64,000 bases of DNA from Cryptomeria japonica (taxonomy: Eukaryota; Streptophyta; Pinopsida; Cupressales; Cupressaceae): NCBI RefSeq assembly GCF_030272615.1, contig NC_081406.1:244211218-244275217 (forward strand), read 5' to 3'. The notes under the pieces are model-generated. The model ran no database searches, was not told the origin of the DNA, and worked only from the letters and a program-made list of their open reading frames with translations. How positions within the stretch are numbered: the stretch's first letter is position 1; each line of letters begins with the position of its first letter. Position numbers and translations under genes: made by a program. This document shows positions 11,396-22,300 of the stretch, one piece after another.

Positions 11396-12871
11396 TGATA
11401 GTTTTGATACTAATTGTTAAGTACAGATGCCAAGCTAACAAGATGAGAGGGAGGTGGGGGGGGGTGAATCATACAAACTTAAACTTCCATGAAATCAACA
11501 GATTCAACCTCGGTAGCTTTAACAGATATATGTAACCAAAACTGTAAAACATGCAAACTCATAAATAGATAACATCACAACACATTCAACACTAGATTTA
11601 ACGTGGAAACCCAAATAGGGAAAAACCACTGTGGGATTTCGGACCCACTAAGAAATATACTCTTCTACAGTATGCTCGGTTAAAAGCAAATCGTGTTAAA
11701 GATTACAAACACATTGCTAGATGTGACCCGGTTAAGGGATTTCCCTCAGATTTGTTAGGATCTTCACCTTGTTAGAAGTGACCTTGTTAAAGGGTTTCAA
11801 ACACTCAATCAGAATGTCACCTTGCTAGAGGATTTACAATTAAAACTATTAAGTCCACTCAGTTAAGAGATTTTCTGTTACTTACAAATAAACAACAGTA
11901 ATGAGTATGTCTGCAACTTTGCATCTAAAATGCTAAAGCAGATTCTTATTTGCTTAATACAATCTAGTCATAGGACTTATCTTGTCCCTCTGTTGGGCTC
12001 CTTACTCTGTTATTCAAACAGGTCTTCAAGCTTATGTGCTCGGTAATCACTATGTAGCATCCCTATGCTTACACTTGCCCGCATGCATTGTTTATCAACA
12101 ATTCCTTATTTATAAACAATTTGGTAACTGCTTAATCTCTTTGATCACATTTCCCATGATCAATCATAGTCATCAGATCTTCAATCTTGACTAGGTTCAA
12201 TGTATCCTTCGATCTAAAAATGTTTTACCTCGCCTTGGAACTTGCATACATTTCTTGGAACTTGTGCTAGGGTATTGCGGTTCAATCTGAGCTATAGATC
12301 TTCCTGCCAATCTTCCATTGCCATAGATCCTTAACAAACTTCATACATGTTGTATCAATCATTTAATCATATCCAGCTCATCAACTTCCATCATTAAATA
12401 ACGCATGTATACATCCAATGCATTCTGTTATTACTTGGTTGCAACTCGGTAAATACTAAACTTCACTTGGTAGACATTCCGCCTTCATTAACCAATAGCG
12501 ATAACCTTTGGGTTTACCGACTAGGTTCCTTGCTCGGTAACATAGTATAGTATTAACCTTACAAATAATAACTTATGTAGGATATGAAAACAATCTAAAC
12601 AACATGATCTCATCATTGTCTAACTCGGCAATAGCTGCCCAATGAATAACTTATTCCTCCCCTTATTCATCACATTCTTTTTGTGTCTTTTACCGACATC
12701 TTAATTCTCTTCAAAACATACTTCTTAAGATATGGCAACATCCTACTAAATCAGAAAATCAATTTCTTGACATCAATGACAAAATAATATTGTGAAGACA
12801 GTAAATTTCCTAAATCAGTTATATCCATAATTATCAACAACCTTCTCAACATCCTAATTGAAATGCCAACA
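11396..12871 (-). repeat. 3' LTR of the copia element
   Basis: 1476-bp LTR matching 17381-17602 joined to 30281-31531. On the minus strand it begins TGTTGGCATT next to a polypurine tract and ends ACTATCA. It includes a G-run near 11458 on the plus strand and many CTCGGT/ACCGA words. Confidence 0.9.
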
Positions 12872-12884
12872 ATCTCCCCCTTTG
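12872..12884 (-). other. Polypurine tract of the copia element
   Basis: Minus strand CAAAGGGGGAGAT directly before TGTTGGCATT, the usual plant copia arrangement. Further CCCCCTTT-type tracts lie at 12970-13020. Confidence 0.85.
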
Positions 12885-13247
12885 GCATTGATGGCAAAAC
12901 CAATTGATTTGACCTAAAAGATTCGAATTCAGATTGTTGTGATTGTGATTGCTTAGATTGTTGAAATGCTCTCCCCCTGTCATTAGTCTTCTCCCCAATA
13001 CATTAGTCTTCTCCCCCTTTGACAACAATGCCAAAATAAACCTAATACATAATTTCTTCCCGTGTGAAGTAATTCCTTTGCTGTTCGATATCAACTCAGT
13101 CTTGGTTAGAGCATTTTATCTTCAATTCCTATTCCCTATTTTTGTTTCCTGTACACCTTTAGAAAACATCCTAAAGTGTGTAAATCAGCATCAACTCCTA
13201 AAAGATATTCTTTAAAGTCATCGAATTGATGCTTTCACCGAACTCGG

Positions 13248-14072
13248 TCAATGAGTAGAAGATAGAGGTAGGACCCCTAACTTACTTCTGAGATACTCAA
13301 AAGTGTCCCTTGGCAGTGGCTTGGTGAAAATATCTGCTATTTGTTCCTTTGAACTAACATACTCCAACACCACTTTCTTCTCTTGAGCTTCTTCTCTAAG
13401 ATAATGATATTTGATAGAGATGTGCTTTGTCTTAGAGTGCATAATAAGATTCTTTGAAATGTTAATGGCACTAGTATTATCATAGAATATAGTTATTGGC
13501 TCGGTAACTTTCTCATTTATGCCTTCCAACAGTTGTTTGATCCATGCTATATTGGTACAATTTAATGTTGCAGCAACATATCCAGCTTCTGCTGTTGACT
13601 GTGAAATACATCCTTGTTTCTTGCTAAGCCAACTCACTAGTCTTTCTCCTAAAAAGAAAGCTCCACCACTTGTGCTTTTCCTGTCATCTATGTTGCCTAC
13701 CCAATCAACATCAGTATAAAATTTTAAATCAAAGTCGTTTCCTTTCTGATATACTAAGCCATAATCCTCAGTACCTTTCAAGTATCTGAAAATTCTCTTG
13801 ATTGCTGTCATGTGTGTTTCCTTGGGATCTGCAGAAAATCTTGCAACTATACCTACTGCATGTGCTATGTCTGGCTTGTTGTGAACAACATATTGCAACT
13901 TTCCAATCATAGATTGGTAAAGTGTCTCATCAACAAATGCAGATTCATCATTCTTTGATAGTTTATAGTTGGTAGTCATAGGAGTACTTGCTGGTTTTGA
14001 ATCCTCCATTCCAAATTTCTTCAAGATTTTCTTTATGTACTTGGATTGAGTAATGAAAATATCATCTTTCAT
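13248..14072 (-). pseudogene. Copia RNase H and 3' end of pol
   Basis: 275 codons that are in frame with the RT fragment upstream. Visible motifs are the copia RNase H signatures FYTDVDWVGN, DRKSTSGGAFFLG, QSTAEAGYVAA and the terminal ADIFTKPLPRDTF. The family role is degradation of the RNA strand during reverse transcription in the virus-like particle. A TAG at 14082-14084 separates it from the RT block. The Asp of the TDVDW motif and the Glu of TAEA are kept. It is non-functional as part of a broken polyprotein. Confidence 0.9.
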
Positions 14073-14081
14073 TTGCAGTAT

Positions 14082-14771
14082 CTATAGACCTATAAAATAC
14101 TCTATCTCACTAATTAATGACATCTCAAATTCTTTGCTCATTTCATTTCCAAAGTTCTTGCATAAAGAGTCATTTCCATACAAGATAATATCATCAACAA
14201 ATATGGCTGAGATCAGTATTCCATTTTCATCATTCTTCATGTACATATTGTTGTTTTCACTCGTCCTTATAAAACCAATCTTGATTAAATAAGAGTGCAA
14301 TATTTCATACCATGCTCTAGGTGCTTGTTTCAGACCATATAAAGCTTTGTTCAATTTACATACCTGATCTTTATTCTCTCCTTCAACAAATCCTTCAGGT
14401 TGTTCAATAAAAACTTCTTCTTCTAATATACCATTCAGAAATGCAGATTTGACATCCATTTGATATACTTTGAAATTCTTGTAAGCAACGTATGCCAACA
14501 ATGTTCTTACTCCTTCAAGTCTTGCCACAGGTGCAAAAGTCTCACCATAATCAATTCCCTCTTCTTGAGCATAACCTTTGCAAACTAGTCTTGCTTTATT
14601 TCGAATGACCTCACCTTTTTCATTCAACTTGTTTATGAAAATCCACTTTGTACCGATTACATTTTTGTCCTTTGGTCTTGGGACCAGTGTCCATGTGTCA
14701 TTCTTCTTGATTTGATTAATCTCTTCTGTCATTGCATTTATCCAATCTTCACTGTTAAATGCCTCTTTCAC
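14082..14771 (-). pseudogene. Copia reverse transcriptase
   Basis: Block of the copia RT fold (RVT_2 type). It shows [17 protein letters not shown], the [18 protein letters not shown] segment, [28 protein letters not shown] and the catalytic FVDD. The frame is shared with the integrase piece upstream (15497 minus 14771 is a multiple of three) and with RNase H downstream. TAG stops at 14808-14810 and 14082-14084 flank it; the second replaces a codon in the conserved FIGLQILQ region, probably CAG to TAG. Confidence 0.92.
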
Positions 14772-14807
14772 TATCCATGGTTCAAATTCAGATATCAGGC
14801 ATGTGTT

Positions 14808-15497
14808 CTATCTTAGTTTATTCCTTGTCATCATTGGATCATTCTTATCTCCTATAATCTGACTTGATGCATGATCCCTTACATACTTGGCTAATACAAG
14901 CTCAGTAGACTCTATATGATCTTCTTCATCACTCGGTAACTGGATATTCTCTTCATTTCTTTCAGCAGTTTTCTCGATAGGACTTCTCGGTTGAACATAT
15001 ACAGATCCTTCATAATCTTCTAGTTCTTTGGAGTTTCCTTCATCATTTCTTTCTGCAAATTCATCAATTTTCACATTTGCACTTTCTACTATTTTCTTAG
15101 AGGATTTGATCAGACATTTAAATGCTTTGCTTCTAGAAGAATAACCAAGAAATGTTCCTTCTTCACTTTTCTGATCAAACTTACCATTTATGTCATCTTT
15201 GTGAACATAGCATCTACTTCCAAAGATTTTAAAATAACTTACATTAGGTTTCTTGTCATACCAGATTTCATATGGTGTCTTCAAGGTTCCTTTCTTCAGT
15301 TGTACTTGGTTCAGGGTATAAACTGCAGTGCTTATTACCTCTCTCCAAAATGTTTGAGGTACCTTCTTTTCTATCATCAAGGTTCTTGCACAATCCACAA
15401 TTGATCTATTTCTTCTCTCAGCAATTCCATTTTGTTGTGGAGTTCTCGGTCCAAAGACTTGTCTTTTTATACCATGATCATTGCAAGTTGAACTCAT
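14808..15497 (-). pseudogene. Copia integrase, C-terminal part
   Basis: Contains the integrase core end (TPQQNGIAERRN, with the catalytic Glu), the YEIWYDKKPNVSYFKIFG segment typical of copia, and an acidic linker before RT. It is in a different frame from the upstream integrase piece at 15478-15786, so a one-base indel occurred near 15490 at the DEF-N junction. Ends at a TAG. Confidence 0.9.
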
Positions 15498-15786
15498 CAG
15501 AGGTGAACTCTCCTCCTCTATCAGATCTAAGACATTTCAGTTGTCTCCATGTTTCATTTTCAACTCTTGCCTTGTACCATTTAAACATTTGAAAAGCTTC
15601 TGATTTTTCTTTTAAAAACATTACTGACATCATCCTTGAGTAATCATCCACAAATAATATGAAGTACTTATCACCATAATAACTCTGGACTTTCATAGGA
15701 CCACAAAGATCAGTGTGCACAAGATCTAAAATTCCCTTAGAAGTGTAGGACTTACTTGTAAAGCTTGATCTTCTCATCTTACCCAT
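15478..15786 (-). pseudogene. Copia integrase, N-terminal core
   Basis: Carries DLCGPMKVQSYYGDKYFILF with the first catalytic Asp, and DRGGEFTSDEF with the second. It continues the gag-protease frame (17316 minus 15786 is a multiple of three) beyond a TGA at 15844-15846. The frame then breaks near 15490. An H-x3-H and C-x2-C zinc region is expected just upstream and partly lies around the TGA. Confidence 0.88.
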
Positions 15787-15843
15787 CCGACATCCTCGAC
15801 ATATAGCATTCTCAGGTTTCTCAAGAATCGGTAGACCTCTTAC

Positions 15844-16803
15844 TCAGTGCTTCTTACTTATTTTGATCAGATTATCAAAATTTACATGACAAAACCTTTT
15901 ATGCCATAACCAGGTATCATCTATCTTTACATATAGACACTTATTCCGAGTTGAGTCAAGGTGAAATGTGTTACCTTTTGTTTGTGTCCCGATAGCTGCT
16001 AACTTCCCATGCTTGTCATGAACTTTGACAATTCCTTTCTGAAACTCCATTCGATATCCTCTCACTGGACATGGTGCATCATTACCAAATCTTACATAAC
16101 CATCATAATCTTCTAACATAACAAACTTGTGTTTATCACCTGTCATGTGATGTGAGCATCCACTATCTATGATCCAAGAATCATTAGTATTTATGTGAGA
16201 TATTAAAGCTTTTTCATCGTACCTTTCTTCATCTGATCCATCTTTGATAGCCACATAAACAACTTCCTCTGTATCAGTTTCATCTGATTTATCATCATTA
16301 GATTCCTCATCTGCTATTAGACATGTCATTTTATCTCTTCTTCTGAAGTCTCGGTGTTCTCTATAATGCTTATCTTTCTGTCTATCATCTCGGTAATTTC
16401 TCTTTTCACTGGATTCTTTGTCAGGACAATTAGAAGCCATATGTCCTATTCTATCATAGTTAAAACATTTCAAAGGCAACTTTCCTTTGTACTTACCTTT
16501 TCCTCTTGGTAGCCTTCTGGCTAATAGTGCTTCAAACTCTTCTTGCTTTCTGATTTCTTCATAAAGTTTGTGTACCTCCTCCATGTTTTTGCGAAATTTT
16601 TCACTTGATCCACTGTGATTCCCTTCAGAGTACTTATACTTTCTATCATTATAATCATCAGATTCATCAAGATGAAGAGAACTAAATGCAGACTCAATTT
16701 TATTTACCGAAGACCCACTGTTATCAAAGTTACATAACTCAAATGCATGTAGCTTACCAATAGTAGCATCCAAAGAAACTGACATATTAGGTACAAACCT
16801 CAA
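15844..16803 (-). pseudogene. Copia gag C-terminus, protease and pre-integrase
   Basis: Includes a zinc knuckle written CFNYDRIGHMASNC, in which the second Cys of C-x2-C is Tyr. A protease active site SWIIDSGCSHHMTGD follows, then a pre-integrase LWHKRFCHVNFDNL. The frame joins the upstream gag through a TGA at 16822-16824, in a place where relatives read YAIRVSAI, so an Arg CGA codon probably became TGA. Confidence 0.9.
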
Positions 16804-16821
16804 TTCATTGATTGCAGAGAC

Positions 16822-17316
16822 TCAGATTGCATAAGTAGGTATAAGGGTTCTTAATAACTTACTTGTGACATCCTTCTCTTCAATGGTTCCTCCTGCTCCT
16901 TTGATTTGATTGACAATCTCTTTTAACCTTGTACTGTACTGGGTTATGTTCTCACCTTCATTCATTCTCATAGATTCAAGTTGTCCTCTTAGACTGTTCA
17001 CTTTTGCTCTTTGAACATGTTCACCACCACCATACATAGATATGAGCTTGTCCCACATTGCCTTGGCATCATTGCAGCCTTCTAGATCATTAAACTCTGA
17101 GTCGGTCAATGCAAATGTTATTTCAATAATTGCTTGAATATGTTCTTGCTTTGCCTTTATCTCTTCCATTGTCAATGGATAGGTGCTAGGTGTAATGAAA
17201 TCATTCTCTAGATAATATACAACATATTCTCCAACTCCTAATAGGTGCAGCTTCATCCTTTTCTGCCATGTAGAGAAACTTGACTTATTCAGCTTTCGTG
17301 CATCCCTCTTATACAT
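16822..17316 (-). pseudogene. Copia gag, N-terminal capsid part
   Basis: 165 codons with the UBN2-type copia capsid pattern: WQKRMKLHLLG, KAMWDKLISMYGG and MNEGENITQYSTRLKEIVNQ. The start used is the first Met of the open frame near the primer-binding site (17367-17378), so little if any N-terminus is missing. Terminates at the TGA described for the next piece. Confidence 0.9.
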
Positions 17317-17366
17317 CTTTGGATCTTTTCCTCAAGTACCTTTAAACTTTTCTTCCGGAGTCCAAA

Positions 17367-17378
17367 GCTCTGATACCA
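17367..17378 (-). other. Primer-binding site of the copia element
   Basis: Minus strand TGGTATCAGAGC, complementary to the 3' end of initiator methionine tRNA, two bases from the LTR end at 17381. Confidence 0.92.
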
Positions 17379-17380
17379 AT

Positions 17381-17602
17381 TGATAGTTCTGATACTAATT
17401 GTTAAGTACAGATGCCAAGCTAACAAGATGAGAGGGGGGGGGGGAGTAAATCATACAAACTTAAACTTCCATGAAATCAATAGATTCAACCTCAGTAGCT
17501 TTAACAGATATATGTAACCAAAAATGTAAAACATGCAAACTCATAAACAGATAACATCACAACACATTCAACACCAGATTTAACGTGGAAACCCAAATAG
17601 GG
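17381..17602 (-). repeat. 5' LTR of the copia element, inner part
   Basis: Matches 11396-11617. Cut at ...AAATAGGG by insertion of element B; the rest resumes at 30276. Confidence 0.9.
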
Positions 17603-17948
17603 TGTAACGTCATAAATTGTACGCACTTGCTAAAGCAGTACAATTTCACACCTAGTTTAGCACCCGCCTTGGCGCAGTTTGCATTTTGCATTGCATTTCC
17701 CCTTTAGCACTTAATTAATCAAATTAATTAGGTCTAAAGGTTCTTTTTCATCATCTTCCACATCATAAAGTCGGGCCCTTTTCATTAAAGTGTGCCCCTT
17801 TCATTCTATTCCTCCAATGCATCACTTAATCAAAAACCCTAATTAGGTCCTATTCTGAGCTTGGGGGGTTGATTTCGGGGGTCAAAACATCTCGAAATCG
17901 CCTGTAACTTCGGGATTTGCTCTAAAATCATCATATCCGACGGCCCTG

Positions 17949-18022
17949 AAAATTTGGTGAAAAGTTGTCAGGACCATGGCGCCCGGAGTGCACACAGTCC
18001 CGGAAATTTTTCCCGAAATTTT
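17949..18022 (+). repeat. GC-core hairpin module in 5' LTR of element B
   Basis: Arms of about 30 nt around a 14-nt loop. The core here reads AGGACCATGG and CACACAGTCC, with substitutions that weaken the stem compared with the 3' LTR copy. Confidence 0.75.
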
Positions 18023-18741
18023 AGGAGTGCGATCCAATCATAAAATAAGGCTTAACCCCAATAAATTGGTGGGAGATTCAATCTCTAGGTCGGTCAAAAG
18101 TTGGAATTAAGACCTAGGGTTTCATACGTAAGAGCTCTCTTTCTTCATTTGAAGGGATCCGAATTTTGTTTTCAGGAACCTCATATGCAGTGAAAGAACA
18201 GATCTTTGAAGACTTCAGCAACATTCAACATTCATCCTCTAAGCATTCATCAAATCCATTCATCCACTTAGGGCTTTGAAGGCATTGAAGAGCAATAAGG
18301 GATCACCGACTGAAGATTGGCTTGTACCCCTCCCTTGGGGTTGGGTATGATTTCATGTTGTTTTCATGTCTTTACATAAGCCTCATTATGTCACTTGCAT
18401 TCATGCTTTAGATCACTTTGCATCTTGATTTGGAGCATTTACATTGTCATCTACAAGCAATTAGGGTTTACTTTCTAGGTTGCTCTAGTTTGCTTACTTG
18501 CATTTTAGGATCTTGCACACACACAAGGTCTGCACACACATTACTTTTACAATACAACTTGGCTATTCATGGAGGTGGAAATCACCAAAGCGGGGGTTTG
18601 ACTAAGGCAAAACCCTATATAGCTACCCAAAACACCTTTTTAGATATAAGTGCAGATTTCGGGATTCAGACGACGCCATAAGTTGCAGATCCGAAAGAAG
18701 CAGACGGAGACCGAACCCTATATCAAGTTTCAGCACAAAAG

Positions 18742-18805
18742 ACCAGGACAGGGGTGCTAGGCACCCTAGTCCTGCCAGGACAGGGGCGCTGGGCGCCCTG
18801 GTCCC
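18742..18805 (+). repeat. Tandem GC-rich dyads in 5' LTR of element B
   Basis: Two head-to-tail units of the form GGACAGGGGCGC-TGG-GCGCCCTGGTCC, whose 12-nt arms pair except at two positions. The 3' LTR has three such units. Confidence 0.75.
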
Positions 18806-19247
18806 CCTGTCAGATAGCAAGTTTTGGCAGTTCGGACAGTTTTCCAGGTTGCAAAACAGCAGTTTCAGGTGCAGTTTCAAGAATAGAATCAGGACAGTGG
18901 CGCCCGTGCCCCCGTCCCGAACATTTCCACTCAGATTTTGACTCCGGGTATGCATTTGCATTCTTGTCTTATCTTTGTGTTTACAGCTTTCCATAGTTTA
19001 AGTTCAATTCTGCAATCTTGTTATTAGTTCATACTTGCACTTTGGGGTTAGGGATTGAACTTGCATCATTTATCTTTCAATTACAACAAAGGAATAGAAA
19101 CCCTAATAGGTAGCCCGTGGATCTCTCTTTCACAAAAAGAAGTAGCCAATTGTGTGATACCTCTAGGCTCTTTCGTATTCCTCAATGTGTGTCAAAAGGT
19201 AGGATTAGGACATGTTAACCTAGTCTCGCTTTTTCCCCTACACATTT

Positions 19248-19265
19248 TGGTGAACCCGACGTGAA
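19248..19265 (+). other. Primer-binding site of element B
   Basis: TGGTGAACCCGACGTGAA, three bases after the LTR end. The primer tRNA was not identified. The first part is shared with element A. Confidence 0.75.
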
Positions 19266-19377
19266 ATGAATTATTGCTTTCTCTTGCATTGCATTGGTTA
19301 GATCTAGATCTAGATTTAGTGTGTTTCTTTGTTTCTTTGTGTTGTGTGTTTAAATTCTATGCAACTTTTATTTCAAA

Positions 19378-22300
19378 ATGTCAGATTTCTATTTGCAAGA
19401 TGTTCATGTTTATGATGATGTATGCAATTATGTTGATTATGAGTATAGCCAAGATGAATTAGATGAAGCTTTAGATGAGTTTTTGAATCCTAAAGAGGCC
19501 AAACCTTCATTTTACCAAAAACTCATAAACCTTGTTACTATGCCATTTCGTTGTGATGAGAAAGATAAGTCGAATGATTCCTCTCAAGGGTACATTCCTA
19601 TCAACTCTTCCACTGAATCTAGTAACATGGTTGTTTTCAATAATCCCCTCTATGAGGAAATGTCTCCTTTTGAGTCAAACGATAAACCTTTTAATAGATA
19701 TGATCATGCTTTGTTGGATGATGCTCTTGATGACTTTGTGGCTTTATCGAAATCTCTAAACAAGAACAAAACTTCTATATTAGTTAACATGATAAACCTG
19801 AATGAGCATAATAAGCCTCTCTTTGAATTCCAAGGTGCTTGTCCTTCTCCCACCTTTCAAGTTCCTAAATCACCTCTCCTTACTATCCAAGGGGGGTATG
19901 ATTCCTTTCTTACTCCAAATAAACCTATCATCACTGTGCAAGGAAGAAAACCTATAAGTCCTTATAGTTATGCCAAGCGATTAACAAGAGAGAGTTATCA
20001 TGCGGTTGCCCATACTTATCATACTAGAAATAATAGGCAGCCTAATCCTCCTCCTGTAACTCCGGTTTCTCTTCCTAATCCTCAACCAACTCTTCTGCAA
20101 GCTCCGCGTATTTCACAAGTTCTTGGCAAGGAATATGATCTCATAGAACAACTTAAAGCTACCCCTGCTAAGATATCCCTTTGGGATTTGATTCAAACTT
20201 CTTCTGCTCATCACAGAATGTTACAAGATGCTTTGAAAGATTTGAATGTTCCTCCACCGAATACATCTAGTAATATAGTGTCTTTGGTTAACTCTGTGAT
20301 GAATCCTAAAGCTCATATTGTGTTTACTCAAGATGAGTTGCCTATTAGTGAAATTCAACATCAATATGATCCCTTGATGATTGTGGTTATCATAAATGAC
20401 ACTGCTATAAGACGAACACTAGTAGATAATGGCTCTGGTCTTAATGTGTGTAGCATTAATCTCTTGCATAAGATGAATGTGAATACATCCCTAATTGAGC
20501 CTGACTCTCGTCCTATTCTAGGCTTTGACAATGTGGCTAAGACTTCATTAGGTATTATCACCTTACCCCTCATAGTGGGGCCTGTTACTTTGCCTACTCC
20601 TATCCATGTTATGTCGGGAAATCTAACATACAACTTGCTATTAGGGAGACCTTGGATTCATAGTGTGCAAGTTGTCCCCTCCACATTGCATAGACAAGTT
20701 AAATTTATCTATAACAATAAGACATATACCTTGATAGGTGATACTAATTTCCAAGCTTGTTTACAAACATCTACTTCCAAAGGGGGTTCTTCTAAGCCTT
20801 CCTCGTTTGGTGATGACTCTTTAAACAAGATAACTATCGATGAATCCTCTCTCTCTGATGATCAAAATTCTTTGGATGAGTCTGGAGCTCCTGAAGAAGA
20901 TTCTTCTCGACTTGAATCTACACATAAGAAGGATTTTGATCCTGAGAAGGTTCTCGCAGAAGATGATTGGGGATCTCTTGATTTTAATCCCACCTTTGTA
21001 GGTGAATATAAGGTTCCTTCTAGAGAGCTTAAAGTTGAAAAGAAGGAAGAAGCTAAAAATCAATCAATCTTACCTGAACCTATGAGCAATAATTTCGTGG
21101 CCACTACTCAAACTTCTTCTCCTCACACCTCTAATTTTGAAGAGCTTGATTCTTTGTCTTATGAAAAACCACCTTCTCTTTCTGAAATGGCTGATCGTTA
21201 TGGTCGTGGTTTTCATATTCTAGCTAAGCATGGGTATCATGGAAATGGCTGTGGCACTCACGAACAAGGAATAAAGGTTCCTCTAGAGAATAACCTTTAT
21301 GATATGATCTTTGGACTTGGTTATAATCCCTACAAGCGCACTAAAGCTTCTAAGAGACCCTGTATTAGCGTTAATGTCATTTCTACATCTCTACCAATGC
21401 AACACCCTGAGTATATTGATGGGGATCCTTCGTGTGCCTGTGCTTTGGATGTCTTTCCTACCGATGATGCTTTAGCTGAGTTTTTAGGAGCATATGATAC
21501 TCTTCCTCATTATCATCACAATAGGGGATTCCCTTATTGCTTGAACACTGAAGCCTATTTTGGAAAAGAGACCGATAACGATGAGATTGTGAAAGAATTT
21601 CCTCAGTTAAAGGATACTCCTCAACAAAGTAATCTTCTTATGAGTGACACCATTGATGTTAAGATGGATCCTTGTAATGAAGAAAAAGTTATTAGAATTG
21701 GAAAATGTTTGGATGAAGAAGAACAAAAACAATATGCAGATTTATTGCAGGAATTCCCCAAGATCTTTGCTTGGACATATTCTGACATGCCTGGTATAGA
21801 TCCTAAGATTGTTACTCATAATATTGTCTTAGTTCCCGATACTAAGCCTGTGAAACAAAAGATTCAAAAAATGAATCCTAAGGTAGCTTTGCTTGTTAAG
21901 GCTGAGATTGAAAAATTATTGGAGGCTGGATTTATCTGCCCTATTGATTATTCCCCATGGATTTCAAATATTGTCGCTGTGGCTAAATCAGATAATAAAA
22001 TAAGAATGTGTACTGACTTTCAAGATTTAAATAAAGCTTCTTTGAAAGATGATTTTCCCCTCCCAAACATTGACATGATAGTTGATTCTATAGCAGGACA
22101 TGCTTTGTTATCCTTCATGGATGGTTTTTTAGGATACAATCAAATTTTCATTAACCCTCAAGATCAATTCAAAACTGCTTTCACCACTCCTTGGGGTACG
22201 TTTTGTTGGGTAATGATGCCTTTCAGACTTAAAAATGCCGGCGCAACTTATCAACGAGCGATGACCCTTATCTTTCATGATTACATGCATAAGATTTTAG

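Larger units (their letters stand above)
17603..19244 (+). repeat. 5' LTR of element B
   Basis: 1642 bp, TGTAACGTCA to CCCTACACA, a few percent diverged from 28620-30275. It contains the hairpin module at 17949-18022 (decayed stem) and two tandem GC-rich dyads at about 18742-18805. Confidence 0.94.

Noticed and set aside
18623..18996. ORFs on both strands within the LTR of element B (also 29602-30026)
   Set aside because: Present in both LTR copies with altered frames, in GC-rich repeat sequence, with no motif.
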